64,000 nt of DNA from Paracoccus caeni (GTDB lineage Bacteria; Pseudomonadota; Alphaproteobacteria; Rhodobacterales; Rhodobacteraceae): contig NZ_JAEPRQ010000002.1 in the NCBI RefSeq assembly GCF_016629665.1, positions 434,001 through 498,000 on the forward strand. The letters are read 5' to 3'. Both the position numbers and the translations under genes were made by a program. Each line of letters begins with the position of its first letter. Position 1 is the first letter of the stretch. The notes beneath the pieces are model-generated. The model had not been told where the DNA came from, did not search any database, and worked only from the letters and a program-made list of their open reading frames with translations. Shown here piece by piece: positions 26,360 through 35,961 of the stretch.

Positions 26360-27706
26360 ATGGTCAATTCCTCTGAAACCGCCCGCGATACGCGCGGACA
26401 CGACGCAACCGATTACGAGGTCTCGCCCTCGGATATCGCAGTCGGTGTGATCATCGGCCGAACGTCCGAATTTTTCGACTTCTTCGTCTTCGCCATCGCC
26501 TCGGTCATCGTCTTTCCATCGCGGCTGTTTCCGTTTCTGGATCCGCTTTCCGGGACGCTCTGGTCGTTCGTTCTGGTCCTGCTGGCCTTCGTCGCCCGCC
26601 CGATCGGCACCGCCATCTTCATGCGGATCGACCGTCGCCATGGCCGCGTGGCCAAGCTGACGCTGGCGCTATTCGGGCTGGGCACCTCGACCGTGGCCAT
26701 GGGGCTGGTGCCGTCTTACGATACACTTGGCTGGTGGGCGATTGCGGTCATGGCACTGCTGCGCATCGGTCAGGGGATCGCGCTTGGCGGCACATGGGAC
26801 GGGTTGTCGTCGCTTCTGGCGGTCAGCGCCCCGCGCGAGAAACGCGGCTTCTATGCGATGATCCCGCAGCTTGGCGCGCCGATCGGTCTGATCGTCGCGG
26901 CGCTGCTGTTTTCCTATCTCGTTGCCAGCATGTCGGCCGAGGATTTCCTTGACTGGGGCTGGCGTTATCCGTTCTTCGTCGCATTCGCGGTGAACGTGGT
27001 GGCGCTGTTCGCGCGGCTGCGGATCATCGCTACGCCCGAATTTCAGGAGCAGTTCGAGACCCGCGAATTGCAGGCCACCCGCATCCGCGACACCGTGTCC
27101 GAGGATGGCCGCGCCGTCGTCGTGGGCATCTTCGTGCCGCTGGCGACCTTTGCGATGTTCCACATGGTCACGGTCTTCCCGCTGTCCTGGGTCTATCTTT
27201 ACACCGAAGAGACCCTGACCTTCTTCCTGAACCTCACCGCGGTCAGCGCCGCATTTGGCGTCCTGTCGGTGGTTGCCTCGGGTTATCTGTCGGACCGTTT
27301 CGGGCGCAGGAACCTGCTGATGTGGGGCGCGGTCGCCATCGGCGCCTTCAGCCTGCTGGCCCCGGTCCTGCTGCGTGGCGGGGCAAGCGGCGAATCGGCC
27401 TATATGATCGTCGGCTTCATCATCCTTGGTCTGAGCTTCGGCCAATCCTCGGGCGCGGTCGCCTCGATGTTCGAAAAGCGCAACCGCTATACCGCCTCGG
27501 CCTTCGTGTCGGCCTTTGCGTGGATGTTCGGCGCAGGCTTTGCGCCGATCACCGCCCTGTTCCTGTCCACTTGGCTGGGACTCTTTGCCGCAGGCCTGTA
27601 TCTGCTGTCGGGCGCGATCTGCACGGTCATCGCCCTGTGGGTGGTCCGTCAGCTTGAGTTCAGGGCCGAATCTTCGGTCGGAAGCGTTGACGATACCCGC
27701 CGCTGA
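26360..27706 (+). CDS. MFS transporter, metabolite:H+ symporter type
   Basis: A 448-residue, 12-helix major facilitator protein. The start region ASEFFDFFVFAIASVIVFPS (with R/S variants; residues about 38-58) and DRRHGRVAKLTLALFGLGT are typical of the MHS/ShiA/ProP-like branch, which imports small organic acids or osmolytes. ATG 26360 has ACGGAG in front; longer in-frame starts fall in the promoter region of cyoA. It is divergent from cyoABCD, an arrangement I recall from other Rhodobacterales, but the substrate is unknown. Confidence 0.88.
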   Translation: MVNSSETARDTRGHDATDYEVSPSDIAVGVIIGRTSEFFDFFVFAIASVIVFPSRLFPFLDPLSGTLWSFVLVLLAFVARPIGTAIFMRIDRRHGRVAKLTLALFGLGTSTVAMGLVPSYDTLGWWAIAVMALLRIGQGIALGGTWDGLSSLLAVSAPREKRGFYAMIPQLGAPIGLIVAALLFSYLVASMSAEDFLDWGWRYPFFVAFAVNVVALFARLRIIATPEFQEQFETRELQATRIRDTVSEDGRAVVVGIFVPLATFAMFHMVTVFPLSWVYLYTEETLTFFLNLTAVSAAFGVLSVVASGYLSDRFGRRNLLMWGAVAIGAFSLLAPVLLRGGASGESAYMIVGFIILGLSFGQSSGAVASMFEKRNRYTASAFVSAFAWMFGAGFAPITALFLSTWLGLFAAGLYLLSGAICTVIALWVVRQLEFRAESSVGSVDDTRR

Positions 27707-27753
27707 GGCGCGCGCGGGGCGTCCCGCCCACAGACATAGGTAAAATTACCGAG

Positions 27754-27786
27754 CACGCGGAAACCTTACCTTTCCGCGTGTTTTTG
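27754..27786 (+). terminator. Rho-independent terminator after the MFS gene
   Basis: A perfect 10-bp stem CACGCGGAAA (27754-27763) with TTTCCGCGTG (27771-27780) and a run of T, 48 bp after the MFS stop. Confidence 0.9.
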
Positions 27787-28000
27787 CATCAGAATGCAAC
27801 CGACGGCCCCTTGCACACGGATACGTGAGGCATATGTGCCAATTAGTGTTAAGGAATGAACGATAAGGCCTTGATCCCCGCGCCTTCAGACGGCAATCGG
27901 TGTATATTCCATGGCCAGACATTTGCCCCCACTGTCATCCGGACAGGGGACGGCGATTGCCCGGAGCCGGGTTAACGACGAACGGAGTACGGACGGGACG

Positions 28001-30937
28001 ATGGCCGAACAGAACCTGCTTTCGATTTTGGCGTTCCTTCCGTTCGTTGCATCTCTTGCCCTTCTCAGTCTTTCGCACAATGCCCACCGCGCCGCCGCCT
28101 GGGTCTCGGGCCTGACGCTTGCCGCGGGCGTCGCGATTCTGCTGGGCTTCCGGCAGACGATCGCGACACATGGATCGCTGCGCGGCAATATCGAATGGGT
28201 GCCCTCGCTTGGGCTGGATATCACCCTGCGGCTGGACGGGTTTTCGTGGCTGTTCACGCTGCTGGTGCTGTGCATCGGCATTCTGGTCGTCATCTATGCG
28301 CGCTATTACATGGAGGGTCAGGACCGGATGCCCCGGTTCTTCGCCCTGCTGTTGGCGTTTACCGGCGCCATGCAGGGCATCCTTATCTCGGGCAACATCC
28401 TGATCATGGTGGTGTTCTGGGAACTGACCTCGATCATCTCATTCCTGCTGATCGGCTTCTGGCACCAAAGCGGTGCCGCCCGTGACGGGGCGCGGACCGC
28501 GCTGATGATCACCGCCCTTGGCGGTCTGTGTCTGCTGGTCGCGATGCTGATCGTCGGCAATATCGTCGGCAGTTACGATCTGGAAACCGTGCTGGCCTCG
28601 GGCGATCTGATCCGGCAGAGCGATCTTTACGGCGCGGCGCTGACGCTGTTCCTGCTGGGCGCCTTTACCAAATCGGCGCAATTCCCGTTCCATTTCTGGC
28701 TTCCCGGCGCCATGGCCGCGCCGACGCCGGTTTCGGCCTATCTGCACAGCGCGACCATGGTGAAAGCGGGCGTGTTCCTGCTGGTCCGCTTCTCGCCCGC
28801 TTTCGGAGGGACCGAGGCGTGGTTCTATGCGGTCGCGGGCACCGGGATGATTACCATGATCGTCGGCGCAGTGATCGCGCTGTTCCGGCACGACCTGAAA
28901 GGTCTCTTGGCCTATTCGACGATCAGCCATCTGGGCCTGATCACCGCACTGGCCGGGATCGGCGGCCCGATGGCGATCTTTGCGGCGATCTTCCACATCT
29001 GCAATCACGCGATCTTCAAGGCCTCGCTGTTCATGACCGCCGGGATCATCGACCATGAAACCGGCACCCGCGACATGCGCAAGCTGAGCGGGCTGATCCG
29101 GGTCATGCCGATCACCTCGGTTCTTGCGATCACCGCAGCCGCGTCGATGGCGGGGATGCCGCTGCTGAACGGGTTCCTGTCGAAAGAGATGTTCTTTGCC
29201 GAGGCGGTCGATTGGCATAACGGCACATGGCTGGACAATGCCTTGCCCTATCTGGCGGTGATCGGCAGCACCTTCTCGGTCGCGTATTCGCTGCGCTTCA
29301 TCGTCACGGTGTTCTTTGGCCCAACCGCCACCGACCTGCCGCAGACCCCGCACGAACCGACCCCGTGGATGCGCCGCCCGGTCGAGATGCTGGTCTTGCT
29401 TTGCGTGGTGATCGGCATCCTGCCCGCCCTGACGCTGGAGCCGATCCTGAACGTCGCCGCCCAAGCCGTGCTTGGCCCCAACACCCCCGAGGCGCATATC
29501 GCCATCTGGCACGGCGTCAATGCGCCGCTGCTGCTGAGCGTCGTCGCCATCGTGGTCGGCACGTTCATCTTCCTGACCACGGCGCGGACGGTCCCGAACG
29601 GACCCGAAGGCCCGCCGCTGTTCCACATGATCCGGGCGCAGAAGATCTATGACTGGCTGCAACTGCAGATAAGCTGGCGCTGGCCCCGGTCGGTTTTCCG
29701 CCGCATCGGCACCGAGGAATTGCAGCCGCAGTTGCGCATCCTTGTGATGGCCTCGGTCCTGTTCGCCACGGCGGCTTTGTGGAGAAACCTGCATTTCGCA
29801 CAGGATCTGCGGCTGAACACGCCCAGCCCCGCCTTTGGGCTGATGTGGCTGGTCGGTGCGGCCTGCGCCATCGGCGCGGCATGGCAGGCAAAATATCACC
29901 GCTTCGCCGCTTTGGTGCTGCTGGGCGGTGCCGGGTTGATCACCTGCCTGACCTTCGTGTGGTTCGCCGCGCCCGACCTTGCGGTGACGCAATTGCTGGT
30001 CGAGGTGGTCACCACGGTTCTGCTGCTTCTTGGCCTGCGCTGGCTGCCCAAGCGCCGCGAGGAAATCGTCGAGGATACGCTGCGGCCCGCCAAGATCCGC
30101 CGCTTCCGCGATTTGGTCATCGCCGTGATCGGGGGCAGCGGCATCGCGGTCATCGCCTATGCGCTGATGACACGCCCGCTGGTCCCAAATGTCGGCGACT
30201 GGTTCCTTGGCAATGCCTATTACGAGGGCGGCGGCACCAATGTGGTGAACGTCATCCTTGTCGATTTCCGCGCCTTCGACACATTCGGCGAGATTGGCGT
30301 TCTGGCGATTGTCGGGTTGACCGTTTACGGCCTGCTGCGCCGCTTCCGTCCTTCGGCGGAAAGTGTCGAGCAGCCGGAACAGCAAAAGATCACCACGCAG
30401 GAACACCTGACCGATTATCTTTATGTGCCTTCGGTCATCATGCTGTGGATGTTCCCGCTGCTGATCATGGTTTCGGCCTATTTCTTCTTCCGCGGCCATG
30501 ACCTGCCGGGCGGAGGCTTTGCGGCCGGCGTCACCATGGCGATCGCCTTCCTGCTGCAATATCTGGCCACCAATGTCCGTTGGGTCGAGGCGCGGATCAC
30601 CGTCTTGCCGATCCGTTGGATGGGTTTCGGCCTGCTGATGGCCGCAGGGACCGGGATCGGGGCGTGGATCTTTGGCTATCCGTTCCTGACCGCCTATGCG
30701 CAATACGTGAACCTGCCGGTGATCGGACAGGTGCCCGCCGCCACGGCCATGCTGTTCGATGTCGGGGTCTTCGCGCTGGTCATGGGGGCCACGGTCCTGA
30801 TGCTCATCGCCATCGCCCACCAGTCGCTGCGCGCCAGCCGTCTGCGCGAACAGGATGAGGAAGATCGCGCCGCCAAGGCCAAGAAAGCGGCACTTGCCGA
30901 AGAGGGTGCGAAAGCCGGAATGAAGGAGACCGCCTGA
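28001..30937 (+). CDS. mrpA: Monovalent cation/H+ antiporter subunit A (fused MrpA-MrpB, PhaAB type)
   Basis: A 978-residue membrane protein. Residues about 1-480 are the proton-pumping ND5-like part (FWELTSIISFLLIGFWH, FPFHFWLPGAMAAPTPVSAYLHSATMVK in segments, and HDLKGLLAYSTISHLG). The middle (about 560-750) is the DUF4040-type region, and the last 130 residues (YFFFRGHDLPGGGFAAGV and following) are an MrpB domain. Such A-B fusions occur in rhizobial Pha systems. ATG 28001 has GGACGGG before it. First gene of a six-gene operon that exchanges cytoplasmic Na+ or K+ for protons and supports alkaline and salt tolerance. Confidence 0.94.
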   Translation: MAEQNLLSILAFLPFVASLALLSLSHNAHRAAAWVSGLTLAAGVAILLGFRQTIATHGSLRGNIEWVPSLGLDITLRLDGFSWLFTLLVLCIGILVVIYARYYMEGQDRMPRFFALLLAFTGAMQGILISGNILIMVVFWELTSIISFLLIGFWHQSGAARDGARTALMITALGGLCLLVAMLIVGNIVGSYDLETVLASGDLIRQSDLYGAALTLFLLGAFTKSAQFPFHFWLPGAMAAPTPVSAYLHSATMVKAGVFLLVRFSPAFGGTEAWFYAVAGTGMITMIVGAVIALFRHDLKGLLAYSTISHLGLITALAGIGGPMAIFAAIFHICNHAIFKASLFMTAGIIDHETGTRDMRKLSGLIRVMPITSVLAITAAASMAGMPLLNGFLSKEMFFAEAVDWHNGTWLDNALPYLAVIGSTFSVAYSLRFIVTVFFGPTATDLPQTPHEPTPWMRRPVEMLVLLCVVIGILPALTLEPILNVAAQAVLGPNTPEAHIAIWHGVNAPLLLSVVAIVVGTFIFLTTARTVPNGPEGPPLFHMIRAQKIYDWLQLQISWRWPRSVFRRIGTEELQPQLRILVMASVLFATAALWRNLHFAQDLRLNTPSPAFGLMWLVGAACAIGAAWQAKYHRFAALVLLGGAGLITCLTFVWFAAPDLAVTQLLVEVVTTVLLLLGLRWLPKRREEIVEDTLRPAKIRRFRDLVIAVIGGSGIAVIAYALMTRPLVPNVGDWFLGNAYYEGGGTNVVNVILVDFRAFDTFGEIGVLAIVGLTVYGLLRRFRPSAESVEQPEQQKITTQEHLTDYLYVPSVIMLWMFPLLIMVSAYFFFRGHDLPGGGFAAGVTMAIAFLLQYLATNVRWVEARITVLPIRWMGFGLLMAAGTGIGAWIFGYPFLTAYAQYVNLPVIGQVPAATAMLFDVGVFALVMGATVLMLIAIAHQSLRASRLREQDEEDRAAKAKKAALAEEGAKAGMKETA

Positions 30938-31281
30938 TGGAAATCATCCTGTCTGCCGCAATCGGCATCCTTGCCACCTCGGGCATCTGGCTGCTTCTGC
31001 GTCCGCGCAGTTTTCAGGTGATCATCGGGCTGTGCCTGCTGTCCTATGCAGTGAACCTGTTCATCTTCTCGATGGGCAGGCTGGCACCCGGACGCCCGCC
31101 GATCATGCCGAAAGGCGGCTTCGTCGATCCCAGCAATTACGCCGACCCGCTGCCGCAGGCGCTGGTCCTGACCGCCATCGTCATCAGCTTCGCGACCACC
31201 GCCCTGTTTCTCGTGGTGCTGATCGCCTCGCGCGGGATGACCGGCACCGACCATGTTGACGGGAAGGAGCGCAGCCAGTGA
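30937..31281 (+). CDS. mrpC: Monovalent cation/H+ antiporter subunit C
   Basis: A 114-residue NuoK-like subunit with three membrane helices. The conserved LRPRSFQVIIGLCLLSYAVNLFIF block (read in two parts) and DPLPQALVLTAIVISFA are hallmarks of MrpC. The start overlaps the mrpA stop (TGATG) and the end overlaps the mrpD start, so translation is coupled. Confidence 0.94.
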   Translation: MEIILSAAIGILATSGIWLLLRPRSFQVIIGLCLLSYAVNLFIFSMGRLAPGRPPIMPKGGFVDPSNYADPLPQALVLTAIVISFATTALFLVVLIASRGMTGTDHVDGKERSQ

Positions 31282-32924
31282 TCCATCAACACCTGATCAT
31301 TGCGCCGATCCTGATCCCGTTCATCACGGGCGCGCTGATGCTGCTTTACGATGACCGGCAGCGGAAGGCGAAGTTCTGGCTGAGCCTGATCTCGACCTGC
31401 GCGCAATTGCTGATCGCGATCGAGTTGGTCATTCGCGCCAAATCGGGCGGGGCCGACGGCAATGGCAGCATCGGGTTCTACCTGCTGGGCGACTGGCAGG
31501 CGCCTTTCGGCATCGTTTTGGTCCTCGACCGGCTGTCGGCGCTGATGCTGGTGCTGACCGCGCTGCTGGCGATTCCGTCTCTGGTCTATGCCTCGGCAAG
31601 CTGGAGCAGGCAGGGACAGCATTACTATTCGCTGTTCCAGTTCCTGCTGGTCGGCCTGAACGGCGCCTTCCTGACCGGCGATCTGTTCAACCTCTTCGTC
31701 TTCTTCGAGGTGCTGCTGGCGGCGTCCTATGGCCTGCTTCTGCACGGCTCGGGACAGCTTCGCGTCCGCGCGGGCCTGCATTACATCGCGATCAACCTTG
31801 CCGCCTCGCTGCTGTTCCTGATCGGGGTCAGCCTGATCTATGGCATCACCGGCACGCTGAACATGGCGCATCTGGCGAACATGATCTCGTCCCTGTCGCC
31901 CGAGGACCGGCCGTTGCTGCATGCCGCCGTGGCGATCATGGCGGTGGCGTTTCTGGTCAAGGCGGGAAGTTGGCCGCTGTCCTTCTGGCTGTCCACCGCC
32001 TATATGGCCGCCGCTGCGCCGGTCGCCGCGATGTTCGCGATCATGACCAAGGTGGGCGTCTATGCGATCCTGCGGCTGTCGATGCTGCTTTTCGGGCCAA
32101 GCGCCGGGGCCTCGACCGGGTTTGGCGCGGGGATGCTGATCATCCTTGGCATGGCGACGCTGATCTTTGGGCTTGTCGGGCTTCTGGCCTCGCAGGGGCT
32201 TGGCCGGATGGCCGCGCATTCGGTGCTGATCTCGTCAGGGACGGTGCTGGCGGTCACGGGCTTTGCCGTGGCGGGCGGCGGGCCCGAGCTGTTGTCGGGC
32301 GCGCTTTACTACATGATCGGATCGACCCTCGCGACCAGCACGCTGTTTCTGCTGATCGAGCCGATGAGCCGTGAGGATGGCGGCATTGCCGCGATGCTGG
32401 CGCTGACGGCGGATGCCTATGGTATCGACGATGCCGATGTCGATGAGGTGCCCGATGCCGGGCTGGCCATCCCGGTGACGATGACCGTTCTGGGCGCCTG
32501 TTTCGGCATCTCGCTGATGATGCTGGCGGGGCTGCCGCCCCTGCCCGGCTTTATCGGCAAGGTGGCGATCATCCAGCAACTGATCGGTGATAACGGACTG
32601 CCGCCGGGCCTCAACTGGGCGTTCATCGCGATGCTGATCATCTCGGGCTTTGCCACGCTGATCGGTCTGGCGCGGATCGGCATCCAGACCTTCTGGGCGG
32701 GCGAGGATACCGCCCCGCGCGTCCTTGCGCTGGAGATCGCACCGATCATCGCGCTGATCAGCGTTCTGGGCCTGATGACCGTCAAATCCGAGGTGACGCT
32801 GCGCTATACCCAAGGCACCGCACAGGATCTGCACCAGACGGCAAGCTATGCCTATGGCGTCTTCGCCACGCCACGCGCCGCCGACCGCGAAGGTGCCGAG
32901 ATTCAGGAGGAGACCCAGCCATGA
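31278..32924 (+). CDS. mrpD: Monovalent cation/H+ antiporter subunit D
   Basis: A 548-residue ND2/ND4/ND5-like proton channel subunit. It starts with GTG 31278, overlapping the mrpC stop, behind AAGGAG. Conserved segments include [20 protein letters not shown] and [20 protein letters not shown] with the key Lys. About 14 membrane helices. Works with MrpA in proton translocation. Confidence 0.94.
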   Translation: MIHQHLIIAPILIPFITGALMLLYDDRQRKAKFWLSLISTCAQLLIAIELVIRAKSGGADGNGSIGFYLLGDWQAPFGIVLVLDRLSALMLVLTALLAIPSLVYASASWSRQGQHYYSLFQFLLVGLNGAFLTGDLFNLFVFFEVLLAASYGLLLHGSGQLRVRAGLHYIAINLAASLLFLIGVSLIYGITGTLNMAHLANMISSLSPEDRPLLHAAVAIMAVAFLVKAGSWPLSFWLSTAYMAAAAPVAAMFAIMTKVGVYAILRLSMLLFGPSAGASTGFGAGMLIILGMATLIFGLVGLLASQGLGRMAAHSVLISSGTVLAVTGFAVAGGGPELLSGALYYMIGSTLATSTLFLLIEPMSREDGGIAAMLALTADAYGIDDADVDEVPDAGLAIPVTMTVLGACFGISLMMLAGLPPLPGFIGKVAIIQQLIGDNGLPPGLNWAFIAMLIISGFATLIGLARIGIQTFWAGEDTAPRVLALEIAPIIALISVLGLMTVKSEVTLRYTQGTAQDLHQTASYAYGVFATPRAADREGAEIQEETQP

Positions 32925-33406
32925 GCCGCCTGATCCCGCATCCGATGCTGTCGGTCGCGCTGGTCCTGTTCTGGATGGTGCTGACCAGCTTCTCGCCCGG
33001 CCATCTGCTTCTGGGCAGCATGATCGCGCTGGTCGCGGGCCGGGCCATGGCGGCGCTGCACCCCGAACGCCCGCGCATCCGCCGCTGGTCGGTGGTCCCG
33101 CGCCTGCTATGGACGCTGTTCATGGATGTGCTGCGTTCGAATATCGCCGTGACCCGGCTGATCCTGACCGAGGGCAACGGCAAACGCAGTTCGACCTTTC
33201 TGGTCGTGCCCCTGACGCTGCGCAGCCAGAACGCGCTGGCGGTGCTGTCGATCATCGTCACCTCGACGCCGGGCACGGCATGGATCGAATACGTGTCCGA
33301 GACCGGAATGCTGACCGTCCACATCTTCGACGACAAAGAGGCCGAGCATTATCGCAAGGTCATCAAGGAAACATACGAGCCGATGCTGATGGAGATCTTC
33401 GAATGA
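32921..33406 (+). CDS. mrpE: Monovalent cation/H+ antiporter subunit E
   Basis: A 161-residue small subunit with N-terminal helices ([34 protein letters not shown]) and the conserved cytoplasmic part including NSITVTPGT-like [14 protein letters not shown]. Overlaps mrpD by four bases. Required for a working Mrp complex. Confidence 0.92.
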   Translation: MSRLIPHPMLSVALVLFWMVLTSFSPGHLLLGSMIALVAGRAMAALHPERPRIRRWSVVPRLLWTLFMDVLRSNIAVTRLILTEGNGKRSSTFLVVPLTLRSQNALAVLSIIVTSTPGTAWIEYVSETGMLTVHIFDDKEAEHYRKVIKETYEPMLMEIFE

Positions 33407-33684
33407 GCGCGACGATCCTGACCTTCGCATTAAGCTATGCGCAATTCGCACTGGCGCTGGCCGCCTGTCTGGCCGGCACCCGCATCGTCAAGGGGCCGCG
33501 CGCGCAGGACCGGGTTCTGGCGCTGGATACGCTGTATCTGACGGTGATGCTGCTGTTTCTGGTCACCGGAATGCGGCTTGGCTCGATCTTCTTCTTCGAG
33601 GCGGCGATGGTGATCGCGGTCATGGGCTTTGTGGCGACGGTCGCGCTGGCCAAGTTCCTGTTCCGGGGCGAGGTGATCGAATGA
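33403..33684 (+). CDS. mrpF: Monovalent cation/H+ antiporter subunit F
   Basis: A 93-residue protein with three membrane helices and the MrpF core [18 protein letters not shown]. The ATG at 33403 overlaps the mrpE stop, and its end overlaps mrpG by four bases, so a longer upstream start is excluded. Confidence 0.92.
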   Translation: MSATILTFALSYAQFALALAACLAGTRIVKGPRAQDRVLALDTLYLTVMLLFLVTGMRLGSIFFFEAAMVIAVMGFVATVALAKFLFRGEVIE

Positions 33685-34172
33685 ACGCGCTGGACAATAT
33701 CCCGCTGTGGATCGCGATCCTTGCCTCGTTCTTCGTGGTGCTGGGCGCGACCCTGACGCTGATCGGCGCATTGGGCTTTGCCCGGCTGGAGCGGTTTTAT
33801 GACCGCATCCACGCCCCTACTCTGGGCACAAGCTGGGGAACCGGCGGCATCATCATCGCCTCGGCCATCCTTGCCAGCCATTTCGAGGGCCGCTTCATCT
33901 TCCACGAACTGGTCATCGGCTTTTGCGTGATGGTGACGATCCCGGTGACGCTGATGCTTCTGGGCCGAGCCGCCCTGCATCGTGACCGGGCGGAAAATTC
34001 GCCGATCCTGCCGCCCGAAATGCGCGACGGTCCGATCGACACGACGCTGGAAGATCCGTCCGAGGATACGCAGGAACAGGAAGATCCCGAAACCAGCGAA
34101 ATCCCCGTGACCACCGCGCAAGGCACGGTTTCGGCAGAAAAATCGCCCGATGAAGAGAAAAAAGGCGAATAA
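33681..34172 (+). CDS. mrpG: Monovalent cation/H+ antiporter subunit G with acidic tail
   Basis: A 163-residue subunit. Residues 1-115 are a normal MrpG with three helices and the conserved [22 protein letters not shown] block. The last 45 or so residues form a strongly acidic, unstructured tail ([15 protein letters not shown], then [11 protein letters not shown]) that most MrpG proteins lack. Last gene of the operon. Confidence 0.9.
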   Translation: MNALDNIPLWIAILASFFVVLGATLTLIGALGFARLERFYDRIHAPTLGTSWGTGGIIIASAILASHFEGRFIFHELVIGFCVMVTIPVTLMLLGRAALHRDRAENSPILPPEMRDGPIDTTLEDPSEDTQEQEDPETSEIPVTTAQGTVSAEKSPDEEKKGE

Positions 34173-34229
34173 TCCGCCTTTCGTCCCTTGAAACCGGGAT
34201 TTCGCTTTACCAGTTAGTGCGGGCGGGAC

Positions 34230-34299
34230 CGGGCCCCTCTGACGACACCCATTGTCGTGATGTCGGACCGCATCGAGCGTGCTCGATGCCAGGGGTCTG
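34230..34299 (+). promoter_or_regulatory. Predicted three-way-junction leader upstream of the TerC gene
   Basis: The plus strand can fold into an outer stem CGGGCCCCT (34230-34238) with AGGGGTCTG (34291-34299, including G-T pairs) enclosing two hairpins: ACGACA-CCCAT-TGTCGT (34242-34258) and GCATCGAG with CTCGATGC (34270-34289). It lies 58 bp before the TerC start. TerC-family genes are often under manganese riboswitches in other bacteria, but the conserved GGGGAGUA of that class is not seen, so this may be a different leader or part of an mrpG terminator. Confidence 0.4.
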
Positions 34300-34356
34300 T
34301 CGCAGTTCAGTCATCTTCCGTTGGCCTCAGCACATAACCAACAAGGTGAGGTGAAC

Positions 34357-35367
34357 ATGGATTTTCTGCTTCTTTCCTTCATGGGCCAGCCGGTCTGGAT
34401 GTGGCTGCTCTTTATCTCGCTGGTCATTGGTCTGCTGGTTCTGGACCTTGGCGTCCTGAACAAGGGCGATCATGAGATCGGCGTGTCTTCCAGTCTCAAA
34501 CTGTCGGCTATGTATATCGCCATGGGCCTTGCCTTTGGCGGTTTTGTCTATTGGCAGATGGGGGGCGAGCCTGCCGCGCAATATCTGACCGCTTTCGTGG
34601 TCGAAAAGACGCTGGCGATGGACAATATCTTCGTGATGGCGCTGATCTTCAGCTTCTTCGCCATCCCGCGCAAATATCAGCACAGGGTGCTGTTCTGGGG
34701 TATTCTGGGCGTGATCGTGCTGCGCGCCATCATGATCTTCCTTGGCGCAACCATCGTCGAGCAATATCACTGGGTTCTGTATATCTTCGCGCTGTTCCTG
34801 GTCTTTACCGGGATCAAGATGCTGTTCGTGTCGGAAGAGCATCACAATATCGGCGAGAACAAGCTGCTGAAATTCATGCGCCGCCGGTTCAACGTGACCG
34901 ATGATTTCCACGGCAACGCCTTTATCGTGAAGCTGCCGCATCCGAAGACCGGCAAGATCGTCCGCTTTGCCACGCCGCTGCTGCTGGCGCTGGTGATGAT
35001 CGAGATCGCCGATATCGTCTTCGCGGTCGACTCGGTCCCTGCGGTGTTCACGATCACCACCGATCCCTATATCGTCTATACCTCGAACATCTTCGCGATC
35101 CTTGGTCTGCGCGCGCTGTATTTCGCGCTGGCAGCGATCCTGCACCGCTTCTCGTATCTGAAATACGCGTTGTCGGTTCTGCTGATCTTCATCGGCTCGA
35201 AGATCTTCATCGCCGACGCCCTTGGCTGGGAGAAGTTCCCGCCGGAATGGTCGCTGGGCATCACCTTCGCCATCCTTGGTGCAGGCGTGGCCTATTCGAT
35301 CTGGAAGACCTCCGGCACGCAGCCTGATGCAGCCCTGACCGAGAAGAAGTCGGACGGCCATCACTAA
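34357..35367 (+). CDS. TerC family integral membrane protein
   Basis: A 336-residue protein with about nine membrane helices. The TerC signature acidic motifs are present: ALVVEKTLAMDNIFV-like FVVEKTLAMDNIFVMAL and EIADIVFAVDSVPAVF. These Asp/Glu residues in helices are thought to bind metal; relatives (Alx, YkoY, MeeF/MeeY) export manganese or help metalate exoenzymes. ATG 34357 follows AAGGTGAGG. It may be read from its own promoter with the structured leader in front. Confidence 0.9.
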   Translation: MDFLLLSFMGQPVWMWLLFISLVIGLLVLDLGVLNKGDHEIGVSSSLKLSAMYIAMGLAFGGFVYWQMGGEPAAQYLTAFVVEKTLAMDNIFVMALIFSFFAIPRKYQHRVLFWGILGVIVLRAIMIFLGATIVEQYHWVLYIFALFLVFTGIKMLFVSEEHHNIGENKLLKFMRRRFNVTDDFHGNAFIVKLPHPKTGKIVRFATPLLLALVMIEIADIVFAVDSVPAVFTITTDPYIVYTSNIFAILGLRALYFALAAILHRFSYLKYALSVLLIFIGSKIFIADALGWEKFPPEWSLGITFAILGAGVAYSIWKTSGTQPDAALTEKKSDGHH

Positions 35368-35403
35368 GACCCGCAGCTACGGTTGACTGAACTGAAAGCA
35401 AGA

Positions 35404-35430
35404 CAGTGCCCGTCCGATGGATGGGCACTG
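35404..35430 (+). terminator. Hairpin after the TerC gene
   Basis: CAGTGCCC-GTCC and GGAT-GGGCACTG form a 12-bp stem with a 3-nt loop, followed by TTTCAT, 36 bp after the TerC stop. Closely similar hairpins occur at 57435-57459 and 57529-57555, so it is a member of a small hairpin family as well as a likely terminator. Confidence 0.65.
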
Positions 35431-35961
35431 TTTCATATCAGATGCTCCATCTCGCCCCACGCCGCAGCCGATGGCAGAAAAGAGCGTGCCGGACCTCAGG
35501 AGACACGCAGCCCCGTGACCGCAGGGAATATCGGCGCTTCCCGCCCAAAGGTTAAAAAACTTGTGCAGATGCCCTTGCTTTGTCCTGCCCTGCCATTCCA
35601 CAATGGGGATCGGGCAAAGATTTCGCCCGAGGTCGTATCAATTGCACCAGAACAGGATCGATGCAGGACCATGACAATCGGGGCGCGTCAGCCCCAGCCC
35701 ATCTGTCCGAGGACAATGGCGAAGGACCGGAGGAGGACCGACGAAAGTCGGCCAATCCGACCAGACGACCCGAATCTTTCGACATCCTGACCAAGATCGC
35801 CCGTGATCCGCGGCGCGAGCGGCATTCGCTTGCAGTCCCGCCCACCAGCCCGATCAGTCTGACCTGCTTCGGCGACGGCCTGTCTGCTGCCGGGCGCCTG
35901 CGCATCAATGCTGCGCAGATGACCGCCCGCCCTCACCCTTATTCGCATCATCGTGGAAACC
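35431..35961. other. Gene-poor stretch between the TerC and CorC/HlyC genes
   Basis: About 530 bp without a gene I can support. A plus-strand frame from ATG 35661 to 35972 would give 103 residues (MQDHDNRGASAPAH to the end) and overlap the CorC start by 11 bp; the composition is Pro, Arg and Ser rich, I recognise nothing in it, and it may be non-coding leader of the next gene. No tRNA or known riboswitch was recognised. Confidence 0.4.

Noticed and set aside
28439..30820. A 793-codon minus-strand open frame opposite mrpA
   Set aside because: Antisense of a clear antiporter gene; no recognisable domain.
34230..34299. A standard yybP-ykoY manganese riboswitch
   Set aside because: The conserved GGGGAGUA and matching loop are not visible, so only an unspecified structured leader is reported.
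35383..35790. A 135-codon plus-strand frame after the TerC gene
   Set aside because: It begins before the terminator hairpin, has no ribosome site of note and no recognisable domain.
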